Source: Candidatus Melainabacteria bacterium (lineage in GTDB: Bacteria; Cyanobacteriota; Vampirovibrionia; Obscuribacterales; Obscuribacteraceae). From it: 64,000 bases of DNA. Under the pieces are notes generated by a model, which did no database searches, had not been told where the DNA came from, and saw nothing but the letters and a program-made list of their open reading frames with translations. Positions within the stretch are counted from its first letter, which is position 1. Every line of letters starts with the position of its first letter. Shown in pieces: positions 18,102 to 27,973 of the stretch. Made by a program: the position numbers and the translations under genes. The stretch lies in NCBI GenBank assembly GCA_003153555.1, contig PLZS01000110.1, forward strand, positions 13,492 through 77,491. The letters run 5' to 3'.

Positions 18102-19496
18102 TTACAACAGTAGCGGAAGTCCTACCGCCTTCTCCAAATCCGACCAAGCAATCTGGTAGGCAACAACAGCGTCAAAATAATTTGAAAGCGTTTGTTGATA
18201 CTGCAATTGAGCAACAAGAGTCGTCGATAGATCAGTAGCGCCGAGTTGGTAACCACGCCGAGCCACTCGGGCCACCTCAGCGGCAGTGGGCAAGAGTTCA
18301 TTTTGGAATTCAAAAATGTTCTCTCTTGCCACGATCACCTCATTGAATGCGGTGACCACATCAGCGCCAACCTGCGCATGCAGCAAAGCGAACTTGCGTT
18401 CCGCTCTACGCAAGTTCGCAGTGGCCTGTTGGACCTCACCTTGATACTGATATAAAATGGGATTTTCAGCTGTGACGCTAAAAAACAGTCCGGTCCCGGC
18501 CCAATTTCCGACGGGTGACAGCCCCGTAGGTTGATTCTTGGCGAACGTTGAGAATGTACCTCCTATGCCGACGAAAACATCTGGCACCTTTTTAGTTTTA
18601 GCCAAGGCCAGGGCTTTTTTATTCACATATATTTGTTGCTGCGCAGCCTTCAGATCCGGACGTGATGCAAAGGCCACAGTTAGTAACTGCGCTAAAACCG
18701 GCAAGGAACGTCTTGGAGAAGGAACTATCTCTGACTTTTCGGCGGACAATTTGAAAATGCCATTGTCGTTTACGTCAATTACCTCAACGCGTTCAGGTCG
18801 TTCGCCAGTAATTAATGCCAATGCCGCCGACGCTTGTTGCAAGCGTCCCTGTGCTTGATTTCGCAAGGTGTCAAATTGCAACACGTTCAAATTAGCTTGC
18901 AAGGCTTCTGCTTTTGGAGCCTTTCCTGCTTCGAAACGTTTGCTCGCTATATCAGCTAACTTTATGCCAACTTGTCTTTCTGATTCGACCAGGGCTTCGT
19001 AAGCTTCAGCTGCAGCCAACTCAGAGTAGGCGCGGCGAACTCGGTTATGAACATCGAAACGAAGGGCATCCAACTGCAATTCCGCAAGCCCATAATTCGC
19101 ACGCGCTAGAGCTATTTTTTTTGTTCTCTTAGCAGCGGTTTGAAATTGTTGGATAATCCCGTATTGTTGGGTCTGCCCCGTAAACAAGAAATTAAATGAG
19201 TTTGCAAAACCCGTTTGCACAAGCAACTGAGGATTTGGAACAGCTCCTGCTGCTTTGACGGCTCCCTTTGCGATTGGCAAATTCCATTTGGCCGAAGCGA
19301 CTTCCCGATTATGCAGATCGGCCCTTTCGAAGGACTCGGCCAGGGAGACTGTTCGAGCTGGGCGTGGACTGGTCACCACTCCGTCCAGATTTGCCGGCAA
19401 AGCGCCTGTTGTAATATCTGCAACCGCATTTGGTGCAACAGAAATCAAACTGTAAAATGATAAGGCGCCAATGCAAATAGTGGATTGAATTCTCAT
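18102..19496 (-). CDS. Outer-membrane efflux protein (TolC/CzcC family), copy 1
   Basis: 464 residues with a signal peptide and the long paired helices of outer-membrane factors (FDVHNRVRRAYSELAAAEAYEAL, ADIASKRFEAGKAPKAEALQA, and the repeat of this pattern in the C-terminal half). These trimers form the exit duct of tripartite efflux pumps. It is the last gene of the efflux operon, starting 3 bases after the stop of copy 2. All three copies share the GKRTK and SAEKS/ST landmarks, so they arose by tandem duplication. Confidence 0.9.
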   Translation of the reverse strand: MRIQSTICIGALSFYSLISVAPNAVADITTGALPANLDGVVTSPRPARTVSLAESFERADLHNREVASAKWNLPIAKGAVKAAGAVPNPQLLVQTGFANSFNFLFTGQTQQYGIIQQFQTAAKRTKKIALARANYGLAELQLDALRFDVHNRVRRAYSELAAAEAYEALVESERQVGIKLADIASKRFEAGKAPKAEALQANLNVLQFDTLRNQAQGRLQQASAALALITGERPERVEVIDVNDNGIFKLSAEKSEIVPSPRRSLPVLAQLLTVAFASRPDLKAAQQQIYVNKKALALAKTKKVPDVFVGIGGTFSTFAKNQPTGLSPVGNWAGTGLFFSVTAENPILYQYQGEVQQATANLRRAERKFALLHAQVGADVVTAFNEVIVARENIFEFQNELLPTAAEVARVARRGYQLGATDLSTTLVAQLQYQQTLSNYFDAVVAYQIAWSDLEKAVGLPLLL

Positions 19497-19499
19497 ACC

Positions 19500-20954
19500 T
19501 TATTCATCAAATTTTAGCGGCACGCCCACAGCCTTCTCGAGATCGGCCCATGCATTCTGATAGGCAACGACAGCATCGAAATATGCGGCCCGCGTTTGTT
19601 GATACTGCTGCTGCCCAAGCATTGCGGTTGCCAACCCATTCTTACCGAGTTCATAGCCCCGCCGAGTCAACTGAGCAACCTTGGACGCGGAAGGTAGGAG
19701 TTGCTCGTTGTACTTTCGAACATTATTGTTAGCTACTACTAAAGCTTCGTACGACGCCAGAATTGAGGAAGCGACTTGAGCGCGCAAGAGTTCATTTTGC
19801 TTTTCCTGTAAAGCAAGAGTCGCCCCAGCTTGCCTGATTTGTCCTTGATAGTGGTAGAAGAGTGGCTGCTCCTGAGCATAAGTGAAAAGATAGCCCGGCT
19901 GCTGAGGCACTCTGTTGGCTGGTTCAGCAACGCCAGAGCCTGTTGGGTCAAAGAAACGTAACTGGAATGGCTTGTAAGTGCTAAATAGATAGTTGAATCC
20001 GACGGTTGGATCGGGTACTCGTTGAGTTTTAGCCAGGCTTAGAGCCTTTTTGTCCACATAACTCTGTTGAATCGCAGCTTGAAGATCTTTGCGCTCTCGC
20101 CATGCTGTAGGCAACAATTCCTGCAATGCCACTACAGGTCGCTCTGGATTAGGTATTAAAATGCTCTTTTCAGCAGAACTCTTAAACAAGCCGTTCTCAT
20201 CTACCTGGATTATCTCTTGCCGTTGCGGCGTTTCACCCATCAAAAGAGCTAACTGAGCTGAGTCTTGAATTAACCGACCGCGTGCTTGATTTCGCTGAAC
20301 CACAAATTGCATAACACTCAGTCTGGCTTGCAACACCTCAGAACCTGGAGCTTTACCAGCGTCATATCGCTTTTGAGATATTGTTAAAAGCTGCTGGGCA
20401 ATCGCTCTTTGATCTTCAATTAGCTGAGCGTATGCATTGGCAGCAGCTAATTCTACGTAAGAACGGAAAACTCGGTTATGCACATCAAACCGAACCGCCT
20501 CCACATGAAAGACATTCTGCAAGTAATTTGCGCGGGCCACATTGATTCTCTTGGTGCGTTTTCCACCAACTAAAATCTCTTCTGTCCAGCCAAATTGTTG
20601 ATTATTACCAGCAACCACAAGTTCCCATGCCGGTCCAAACCCATATACGAGACTAAAAGTCGGATTTGGTATCGCACTAGCTATGACTTTGGCAGCTTGA
20701 GCAACAGGCAAATCTGCTGCTGCCACCAAAATTTCGTTGTTTTCCTTGTCTGCCTGATCAAAACAATTCAGCAACGAACATTTTCGACGTAAACCTGTGT
20801 CCGTTGGACTAGCGCTGATCGGGGCGGCAGCACCACTTGACGGCTGCTGCTCTGCAACCGCGTCTGCTTTGGTGACAGTTGTGGCAAGCGTAAGACTGAA
20901 ACAAAGAGTCCAATAGTCAAACTTCAGCCGCTTTGCAAATGGTCGCATACTCAC
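19500..20954 (-). CDS. Outer-membrane efflux protein (TolC/CzcC family), copy 2
   Basis: 484 residues, same architecture as its neighbours: signal peptide, GKRTKRINVARANYLQ, FDVHNRVFRSYVELAAANAYA, then the second helical repeat. It differs from copies 1 and 3 by a longer loop in the C-terminal half (around FFDPTGSGVAEPANRVPQQPG), probably extracellular or in the barrel region. Its ATG overlaps the stop of copy 3 by four bases, a sign of translational coupling. Confidence 0.9.
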   Translation of the reverse strand: MSMRPFAKRLKFDYWTLCFSLTLATTVTKADAVAEQQPSSGAAAPISASPTDTGLRRKCSLLNCFDQADKENNEILVAAADLPVAQAAKVIASAIPNPTFSLVYGFGPAWELVVAGNNQQFGWTEEILVGGKRTKRINVARANYLQNVFHVEAVRFDVHNRVFRSYVELAAANAYAQLIEDQRAIAQQLLTISQKRYDAGKAPGSEVLQARLSVMQFVVQRNQARGRLIQDSAQLALLMGETPQRQEIIQVDENGLFKSSAEKSILIPNPERPVVALQELLPTAWRERKDLQAAIQQSYVDKKALSLAKTQRVPDPTVGFNYLFSTYKPFQLRFFDPTGSGVAEPANRVPQQPGYLFTYAQEQPLFYHYQGQIRQAGATLALQEKQNELLRAQVASSILASYEALVVANNNVRKYNEQLLPSASKVAQLTRRGYELGKNGLATAMLGQQQYQQTRAAYFDAVVAYQNAWADLEKAVGVPLKFDE

Positions 20955-22393
20955 AGTTGCAGTGGTGCCCCCGTCGCTTTTTCCAAGTCAGCCCAAGAAT
21001 TTTGGTAAGTGACAACTGCATCAAAATATGAAGAAAGAACTTGCTGATATTGTTGCTTGGCGATGATCGCTGCTGCTAAACCCGTTTTTCCGACCTGGTA
21101 ACTGCGGCGGGCGATTCTGGCTACTTCAGCCGCCGCCGGAATTAGCTCTTTCTGAAACTTTGCGATATTAGCGCGAGCAACAGACACAGCTTCATAGGAA
21201 GTGACAATATCAGTGGCAATTTGCGCTTTCAATTGATCAATCTGGTCAAAATCTTGTAACCAAGTAGCTTTAGCCTGACTTACTTCACCCTGGTGATGAT
21301 AGTAGATTGGTAGCTCGCTATTAACGTTGAGGTAGACGCCAGGCTGATTGTGCACGCGCCCAGGAAAAAGATTATACGGTTGCTGCTTTTTAAGCGTTGT
21401 AAATTGGTAACCAGAGTCGATAAAGAGGTCTGGAATGCGTTGAGCTTTTGCCACAGTCAGCGCCCTCCGATCGGCAAAAGCCTGTTGCAGAGCAACCATC
21501 AAATCGGGGCGTTCAGCATATGCAGGCGGAAGAAGTTTCTCCAGCAGAGGAAGCGGGCGATTGGGCGACGGCACAAGATCGGTGCTCTCCGCTGAGATTT
21601 TAAAAATGCCGTTGTCATCTACATCGATGACTTCGACCCGTTTAGGAACCTCACCGATGATCGCTGATAGAGCAACAGATGCACGTTGCAATCTCGCTTG
21701 CGCCTGATTTCTCTGGGTGTCAAACTGCAACACACCAAGCTCAGCCTGAAGCGTTTCAGACCGTGCGGCCTTGCCCGCCTCATATCGATGCGCAGCTGTA
21801 GACATGAGCGCTAAAGCAATCTTACGCTCGGCTTCTATCAAGTCTTGATATGCTTCAGCAGCAGCAAGTTCTGCATAGGCGCGTCTGACTCGGTTGTGCA
21901 CATCAAACAACACTGCAGCAACTTGTAGTTGCGCTGTGCGATAGTTCGCTCGCGCTAGATTTATATTTTTGGTGCGCTTACCAGCCGTTTGAATGTCTTG
22001 CTGCCAGCCGAATTGTTGCGGATTTCCGGCGAGAATTACAGTGAACGCTGGGCCGAAACCATAGAGCAAGCTAAACCGCGGATTAGGGATTGCTGAAGCA
22101 ATCTGAATACCAGCTTGGGAAACTGGTAAATTGTACTTTGCTGCAATTACTTCTTTATTGTTTTCAACCGCTCGGTCGAAGGACGCACGCAAACTAAGTA
22201 TCCTTGAAGAACTCGGAGAACTCTGCACTTGCTGATTGACGGCTTGCTGACTGACGGATTGAGGCTGAAGATCTGGAATTTCTTTTGTCTCAGCTGCAGT
22301 TGCCCAGCTCGGCAGCACCGTATATGCCACCGCAAATGCTACCGCGATATTAGTCGTTTTATGAGACTTAGGGCGCACTTTTAGTTTGTACAT
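20951..22393 (-). CDS. Outer-membrane efflux protein (TolC/CzcC family), copy 3
   Basis: 480 residues when started at the ATG at 22393, which gives a proper signal peptide (basic start, hydrophobic core, cleavage near SWATA). The open frame extends 135 codons further upstream, but that part is only the antiparallel-frame shadow of the Ser-rich gene and makes no protein sense. Outer-membrane-factor helices are seen at FDVHNRVRRAYAELAAAEAYQDL and again in the C-terminal half. The start overlaps the preceding gene by 26 bases and has no good ribosome site (a C-rich stretch lies there), so it may rely on coupling. Confidence 0.88.
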   Translation of the reverse strand: MYKLKVRPKSHKTTNIAVAFAVAYTVLPSWATAAETKEIPDLQPQSVSQQAVNQQVQSSPSSSRILSLRASFDRAVENNKEVIAAKYNLPVSQAGIQIASAIPNPRFSLLYGFGPAFTVILAGNPQQFGWQQDIQTAGKRTKNINLARANYRTAQLQVAAVLFDVHNRVRRAYAELAAAEAYQDLIEAERKIALALMSTAAHRYEAGKAARSETLQAELGVLQFDTQRNQAQARLQRASVALSAIIGEVPKRVEVIDVDDNGIFKISAESTDLVPSPNRPLPLLEKLLPPAYAERPDLMVALQQAFADRRALTVAKAQRIPDLFIDSGYQFTTLKKQQPYNLFPGRVHNQPGVYLNVNSELPIYYHHQGEVSQAKATWLQDFDQIDQLKAQIATDIVTSYEAVSVARANIAKFQKELIPAAAEVARIARRSYQVGKTGLAAAIIAKQQYQQVLSSYFDAVVTYQNSWADLEKATGAPLQL

Positions 22394-23186
22394 TGGGGGT
22401 GGGGGTAAACTCCGTTCCTTGCAATTCACTTTCAGGGATCTTTGGCGAGCCCAATCGAGATCCACTGGACACGCTGGTATCGGTCGTCTCAACCAAACTG
22501 CTTCTGGTTCTATTAGCATCGATCGAAGGCATGGGTGGATCCACATAATCCCTCGACAAACGAGGGTCCAAGTCGGGAGACATATCACCAGAGAACATTG
22601 GCACGCCCACATTATCCAAAATGTGCCAGATAGCCCTTTTGACAGAGCCCTTGGATGATTTTGTTTGATGGGCTCGGGCCATTTCTTGCTCACCCTTGGT
22701 CGATGAAGAATCGATCGCCTTGGGATTGCGAAATCGAAAATAGGACTCAACACTACTGTCTTGAGGACGATCGCCAGGTGATTGCTTGATAAATTCACGA
22801 AGCATCGGCGTGGAAGGACCGGACGTTGTCGGTGCAGAAAGATTAGAAGCTGATGGATCTGATCTGAAAGAAGAAGAAGAAGAAGAAGAAGGCGTTGGTG
22901 ACACTACGCTCGGTGCCGAAGAGAAGGCCGGAGGCGAGTAATTAGGGACTGGGTTGACTGGCGCAGCAGGCGCCGATGACGCCGCCGCTGAAGAAGAGGC
23001 GTTCGATTGAGCCGCATTTTGAGCTGCATTCTGGGCACCAAAACCGGCCTGCGCTGAAGAGGCAATTAAGGCAGTAACTTCGCAGTCAGAAGGCGGCGAT
23101 TGAGTTGATTGATTCGTGTCGGCAAAGAGGAAGCCGCAAGCAAGCAATAGAACCGAAACAATTGAGAATCCCGTTGGCTGGCACAT
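22368..23186 (-). CDS. Ser/Ala/Pro-rich exported protein in efflux operon
   Basis: 272 residues with an N-terminal hydrophobic segment (VSVLLLACGFLFA; LLAC could be a lipobox) followed by low-complexity Ser/Ala/Pro sequence, including a run of seven Ser, and a somewhat more ordered C-terminal half. No family recognised. It lies between the RND-adaptor gene (6-base gap) and the first outer-membrane factor (26-base overlap). Its position in the operon suggests a periplasmic or outer-membrane accessory of the pump, but that is inference. Confidence 0.7.
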   Translation of the reverse strand: MCQPTGFSIVSVLLLACGFLFADTNQSTQSPPSDCEVTALIASSAQAGFGAQNAAQNAAQSNASSSAAASSAPAAPVNPVPNYSPPAFSSAPSVVSPTPSSSSSSSFRSDPSASNLSAPTTSGPSTPMLREFIKQSPGDRPQDSSVESYFRFRNPKAIDSSSTKGEQEMARAHQTKSSKGSVKRAIWHILDNVGVPMFSGDMSPDLDPRLSRDYVDPPMPSIDANRTRSSLVETTDTSVSSGSRLGSPKIPESELQGTEFTPTPNVQTKSAP

Positions 23187-23192
23187 AACCTC

Positions 23193-26100
23193 TCACTCGC
23201 CCTCTGAAGATTTCAAGGCCGTTCCCAATAAAGCGGTGCTACCGTGGGCAACAATCAAATCTCCTGGTTTTAAACCACTCAGAATTTCGGTATTGTCCGC
23301 ATCTTGAATGCCAACTTTTACATCCCGTTCAGTGTAGGTACCAATCTTTGTTTGCAAAAACACCAGATCAATATCCCCTTTTTGAATCACAGCCGAGCGA
23401 GGAATGAGTAAAACAGGCACTTGTCCGACACTGATTTTCATACGGGCAAACATTCCAGGTTTCAGCAGTCCATTACTATTAGAGACATTGGCTCTAACCG
23501 GCAGAGTTCTGGTCGTTGCGCTAATCGAGTCGCCCACCCAAATGATTGAGGCAGGAAAAGAATGACCGGGAAGACTGTCGATAGATACAGCAGCCCGCTG
23601 TCCCTTCTTCACGGACGCAATGTCCTTTTCAAAAATATCTCCCAAAAGCCAAACCTCTGACAAATTCGCCAAAGTAAAAAGTTGCTTGGTGCCATCATTC
23701 AACTCGCCTGGGTTAATCGTGCGTTCGATTACAAGCCCTCCTCGAGGAGCCCGTATCACCACCAATGGATCAATCTTCTTTTCAGAAAGTACTTTCTGCG
23801 CTGAGTCAGGAGCGGCACCCAGCAAGGTCAATCGAGCCTGAGATGTTCTCACAATGGCGTCCAATTTCGCTTTTAAAGAAGCGAGATTCGCCGTGTCTTT
23901 TTCCAACTGATTTTCCGCAGTTTGAAGATCAGCCTTTGCTGAGACTTGCTCGTTGAAAAGCCTGGTCTCTCGGTCGAACGTGATTCGAGACAACTTCAGC
24001 TGCACTTCTTGCTGCTTTATATCAGCTTTTGACTGCAGTGCACTTTGCAGTAGATCGGACTGCACCTGACCAATTGGATCTGACTTAATAATTGCCATGA
24101 TTTGGCCTGTTTGTACAATGTCACCTAGTCTCGCCTTAACTTCCAAGGCACGCCCTGACGATGGGGTGGACACAAGCGTGGTTAGTTCCGCATTTGGTGC
24201 CACTCGACCAGGAGAATCAACCGTTTTATAGACATGCCCCCGTTTGACTTGGACGACTTTTAGTCCGATTTCCTTCTCTTGTGCTGGATTAATTTGGGCG
24301 GTTAGAGACCTTGGTGTTGAATCTGGCACCGCATTTGAAAACGGTACCTGTGGAGTGGAAACAGTGTTGACGTGAGAAAGCATATTACTAATCGAAGCCT
24401 TCCCTTCAGGTAACAAAGAACATCCAGTTAAACTGCAGGCGAGCAACGAAATCGCGATAAATGGAATTAAGGCATGCATCAACACTGGGTCTTGCTTTGT
24501 CATATTACGATCCTTGTTCGAACGACCTTCCATCATTGTGTATAGAACGGGAAGAACTATTAGAGTCAGAACAGTTGCAGAAAGGAGACCGCCAATGATC
24601 ACGATTGCAAAAGGCTTCTGACTTTGTGCACCAATGCCGTTGGACGTCGCGGCAGGGAGAAGTCCGAGCATCGCCACTGTGGCTGTCATCAGCACTGGAC
24701 GCATGCGAGCCAATGCCCCTTCATAAGCTGCATCACAGACAGGAAGACCACCTTTTCGCAAATTATTGATGTGGCTAATGAGGATGACACCATTTTGAAC
24801 AGCCACTCCGGATAAGGCGATGAAGCCTACAGCAGCAGAAATACTGAAATAAGTATTTGTAATAAGAAGCGCCGACACACCACCCAATCCAGCCAAAGGC
24901 ACACTACACATGATCAAAAATGCGTTTTTGTGAGACCGAAATGCGCCTAACAAAATAAGGTAGATAAGTATGAGCGTGACAGGAACGATAATCGCCAAAC
25001 GTGCATTTGCTTCTTGCTGGAATTGATACTGCCCTGCCCACACCAATCGATAACCCTCGGGAATTTTTACCAGGCGGCCGATCTTATCTTGCGCTTCCCT
25101 CACGGCCGAACCAAGATCACGCCCACGTAAATTTATCCGAACGTACATCACACGAGCATTGGCCTCCCGCGTAATAAAAGCAGCTCCATATCCATACTTG
25201 ATGGAGGCCATTTGGGAGAGCGGCACAGAAGAAATTGGGCCCGGGGGGTCGATCAAAATATTATCCAATGCCCGTTCAGTATTTCGATACTCTTTCGAGA
25301 ACCTTACAAGCACAGGGAAACGCTTCTCACCATCTATGAGCCTGGTGCCCACTTTGCCTCCGATGGCTGTTTCAACCAGATGTTGAACGTCGGAGACGTT
25401 AACACCGTAACGACTGGCTGCGTCTCGGTCAATGGCAACTCGATATTGCGGCTGTCCAAGCTGCTGATTGTTGGCCACGTCGACCATACCTGATATACCG
25501 GTGGCGATATGGGAGATCTGATCACCGAGACGTTGCAGAACGACGACGTCTGGCCCATAGATCTTAATCGCAAGCATGCCTTTGGCACCAGCTACAGCTT
25601 CGTCCACGTTATCTTGAATGTACTGAGAAAAGTACAGAAGTACATTTGGAATAACAGAGAGTTCCTTGTTGAGCGCAGCAATTAACTCACGCTTATCTCG
25701 ATGAAATTCCGGTCGCCATTGGGCAGCCGGTTTTAGATCCAACAATAATTCGATATTACTGAACAAATTAGGATCGGTGCCATCATCAGGAGAACCAGTC
25801 TGGCTCGTCACATTGGCGATTTCAGGAAATTTACCGATAATTTGACGCATGCGTTTGGCGGTCCGTACAGCTTCCTCAAGAGAAACAGAGGTTGGTAGAA
25901 CAGTGGCGCGCAGCCAGATGTTTCCTTCGTCTAACGCTGGAAGAAATTCTGAGCCAACCTGGGAAGCCAACAAACCAGTCAGTCCAAGACAAACAAACGC
26001 TACAAGCAACACCATTCTGGGATGGCGAATACCCCAGCCTAACGTGGGTTTATAAAGGAAGTGAGCCCCGAGTATCAATGGACTTTCTCGGTGCGATGGT

Positions 26101-27605
26101 TTGCCGCGCACTAGAAGCAGACCAATTAAGGCAGGAACGACAAAAAGCGCCGCAATAATCGCACCCAGCAAGTAAAAATTCATTGTAAAAACAAGAGGGC
26201 GGAACAGCTTTCCAGCCACTCCCTCAAGGCTGAACATCGGTAAGAACGCTGTCATTATTATTGTCACGGCGAAGAGAATAGGTGCCCCGACCTGCTTAGC
26301 ACTTTCGAGAATCACATCTCTCTTCTCTTCTACGGTTGCAGCGTCAGGAAGCATGCTCAACTTAGCGAAAGCATTCTCGACCATCACAACTGCACCATCG
26401 ACAATGATTCCGAAATCAACCGCCCCCAAACTGAGAATATTGGCTGATATGTGGCAAATATCCAAAAGAAACAAACCAAAACAAAGAGAAAGTGGGATTG
26501 CCACAGAAGCGATCAACCCGCTTTTTATGTCAAACAAGAAGAGGATTAAAACAGTAACGACTAAACAAATTCCTTCGAGAACATTGTGCAAAACCGTATC
26601 CATGGTGTGCTGCACGAGCTCTTGACGGTCGTAGAGCTTAACGAGGTGTATGCCCTCAGGTAGCGAGGCTTTAATCTCAGGAAGTTTTTTATAGAGGCGC
26701 TCGACCACTTTAGATGGATTAGCATAGCGGCGCATCAAGACGATTCCCATTACGGCGTCATCATCGTCATTCTTTCCAAATTGACCTAAGCGAATTCCCG
26801 AGCCGATGTTGACACGTGCGATGTCCTTGATCCTCACAGGCACCCCAGACTGTGTACTTGAAACGACGATTCGCTCTATATCTCCTACATTTGAAAGCAA
26901 TCCCAGGCTGCGAACAACGTATGCACTGCCATTGTTTTCAATGTAGTTACCACCTGTGGTGGCATTTGAATTTTGAATAGCAGTGAAAACTTGAGTGAGC
27001 GGAATTCCATATGAAACTAGTTTTTCAGGATCAATGTTCACTTGAAAGGTTTTAGTCGGTCCCCCAAAACTAACTACGTCAATCACTCCAGGAATCTGTT
27101 TAAAAGCTCTTTCCAGCTGCCAATCTTCAATCACTTTTCTGCTCATCGCAGAAAAATATTTCGACTCTAGTGTGTATCTGTAGATTTCACCCGTCCCACC
27201 GGCATCAGGAGCAAGGTCAGGTTTTACATCATCAGGAATGTCAGCTCGCGCAATTCTTTCCAACACCTGCTGTCTGTTTTGCAATGAAGGCGAATCGTCT
27301 GCGAAAATAACACTGATGACGGAGAGACCTAAGATTGAGATCGAACGCAGATTTACTTCATTGGGGATTGCGTTAAGCTCTTTCTCAAGCGGAATAGTGA
27401 TTTCGCGCTCGACTTCCTCAGCTCCTTTTCCTGGAGCCAGGGTAATGACACGAACAGTCGGCGGAGCAAACTCAGGATAGGCTTCAGTGTCAAGAGTAAA
27501 GTGAGCCCAGATACCTCCAGCCAAGATCAGTAATATCAAGAGGATGCTGAGCAGCCGCCGCCGAAAGAAAAGCTCGATTGCGTTGTTCAGCAGGTTAGGT
27601 GACAT
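23193..27605 (-). CDS. CzcA-type RND heavy-metal pump fused to CzcB/CusB-type adaptor
   Basis: One frame of 1470 residues. Residues 1-1034 are a full HME-RND pump: N-terminal helix, porter domain, and DFGIIVDGAVVMVEN in TM4, the form found in divalent-cation (Co/Zn/Cd) pumps rather than Cu/Ag ones. Residues 1035-1470 are a complete membrane-fusion adaptor, with a hydrophobic segment ending in a lipobox-like LTGC, lipoyl/hairpin halves (VKARLGDIVQTGQIMAII) and the beta-barrel and proximal domains. At 24503 there is an ATG for the adaptor with AAGGA seven bases ahead, so separate adaptor could also be made. ATG 27605 (AAGGA five bases upstream) is the chosen start. It heads the operon with three outer-membrane factors. 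Confidence 0.9.
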   Translation of the reverse strand: MSPNLLNNAIELFFRRRLLSILLILLILAGGIWAHFTLDTEAYPEFAPPTVRVITLAPGKGAEEVEREITIPLEKELNAIPNEVNLRSISILGLSVISVIFADDSPSLQNRQQVLERIARADIPDDVKPDLAPDAGGTGEIYRYTLESKYFSAMSRKVIEDWQLERAFKQIPGVIDVVSFGGPTKTFQVNIDPEKLVSYGIPLTQVFTAIQNSNATTGGNYIENNGSAYVVRSLGLLSNVGDIERIVVSSTQSGVPVRIKDIARVNIGSGIRLGQFGKNDDDDAVMGIVLMRRYANPSKVVERLYKKLPEIKASLPEGIHLVKLYDRQELVQHTMDTVLHNVLEGICLVVTVLILFLFDIKSGLIASVAIPLSLCFGLFLLDICHISANILSLGAVDFGIIVDGAVVMVENAFAKLSMLPDAATVEEKRDVILESAKQVGAPILFAVTIIMTAFLPMFSLEGVAGKLFRPLVFTMNFYLLGAIIAALFVVPALIGLLLVRGKPSHRESPLILGAHFLYKPTLGWGIRHPRMVLLVAFVCLGLTGLLASQVGSEFLPALDEGNIWLRATVLPTSVSLEEAVRTAKRMRQIIGKFPEIANVTSQTGSPDDGTDPNLFSNIELLLDLKPAAQWRPEFHRDKRELIAALNKELSVIPNVLLYFSQYIQDNVDEAVAGAKGMLAIKIYGPDVVVLQRLGDQISHIATGISGMVDVANNQQLGQPQYRVAIDRDAASRYGVNVSDVQHLVETAIGGKVGTRLIDGEKRFPVLVRFSKEYRNTERALDNILIDPPGPISSVPLSQMASIKYGYGAAFITREANARVMYVRINLRGRDLGSAVREAQDKIGRLVKIPEGYRLVWAGQYQFQQEANARLAIIVPVTLILIYLILLGAFRSHKNAFLIMCSVPLAGLGGVSALLITNTYFSISAAVGFIALSGVAVQNGVILISHINNLRKGGLPVCDAAYEGALARMRPVLMTATVAMLGLLPAATSNGIGAQSQKPFAIVIIGGLLSATVLTLIVLPVLYTMMEGRSNKDRNMTKQDPVLMHALIPFIAISLLACSLTGCSLLPEGKASISNMLSHVNTVSTPQVPFSNAVPDSTPRSLTAQINPAQEKEIGLKVVQVKRGHVYKTVDSPGRVAPNAELTTLVSTPSSGRALEVKARLGDIVQTGQIMAIIKSDPIGQVQSDLLQSALQSKADIKQQEVQLKLSRITFDRETRLFNEQVSAKADLQTAENQLEKDTANLASLKAKLDAIVRTSQARLTLLGAAPDSAQKVLSEKKIDPLVVIRAPRGGLVIERTINPGELNDGTKQLFTLANLSEVWLLGDIFEKDIASVKKGQRAAVSIDSLPGHSFPASIIWVGDSISATTRTLPVRANVSNSNGLLKPGMFARMKISVGQVPVLLIPRSAVIQKGDIDLVFLQTKIGTYTERDVKVGIQDADNTEILSGLKPGDLIVAHGSTALLGTALKSSEGE
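24501..24515 (-). promoter_or_regulatory. Internal ribosome site and start codon for the adaptor half
   Basis: On the minus strand AAGGA is followed by seven bases and an ATG (24503-24501), in frame with the fusion. The protein from here would begin MTKQDPVLM and then enter a lipoprotein-like signal. In another frame a TAA lies directly before this ATG, which looks like the fossil stop of a once-separate pump gene. Either an indel created the fusion or the sequence has an error here. Confidence 0.6.
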
Positions 27606-27973
27606 AGGTTTCCTTGCCAAAAGGACTGGAACCATCGGTTCTACCGAGAAGTCACGACCATTGCCTACGCATGGCGACGCCCGGACACGAGTCCTCAGAG
27701 CAGACTATAGCAATCGTCGTGTGGAGAGTATGTGAATCCGGCAGGGGCTGAATGCCCACACTCATCAGTGTATAAATCAGTGCCCATCTAGGCGGGTAGC
27801 TTAATAGAAAGGTCAAAATTGATAGAAGCTTGAGACAGCTCAGGGCCGACCGAGCCGTTGGGCGCCGTCTTGTCGAATACCTGTGATGCTTAATTCTTCA
27901 AAGAAGCAGCAATTCACAAATTGTGCATAACTGGCTGTTATACATATGACAACTAGACATCGGAGCGGTTTCC
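27606..27973. other. Divergent intergenic region, efflux operon / thioredoxin-like gene
   Basis: About 368 bases between two divergent units; it must carry promoters for both the efflux operon and the thioredoxin-like gene. I see no clear operator, riboswitch or RNA gene. No metal-responsive regulator gene is adjacent. Confidence 0.5.

Noticed and set aside
22394..22798. N-terminal extension of the third outer-membrane factor
   Set aside because: It runs through the Ser-rich gene in another frame, is rich in unlikely Trp/Cys/Pro, and a signal peptide begins at the ATG at 22393.
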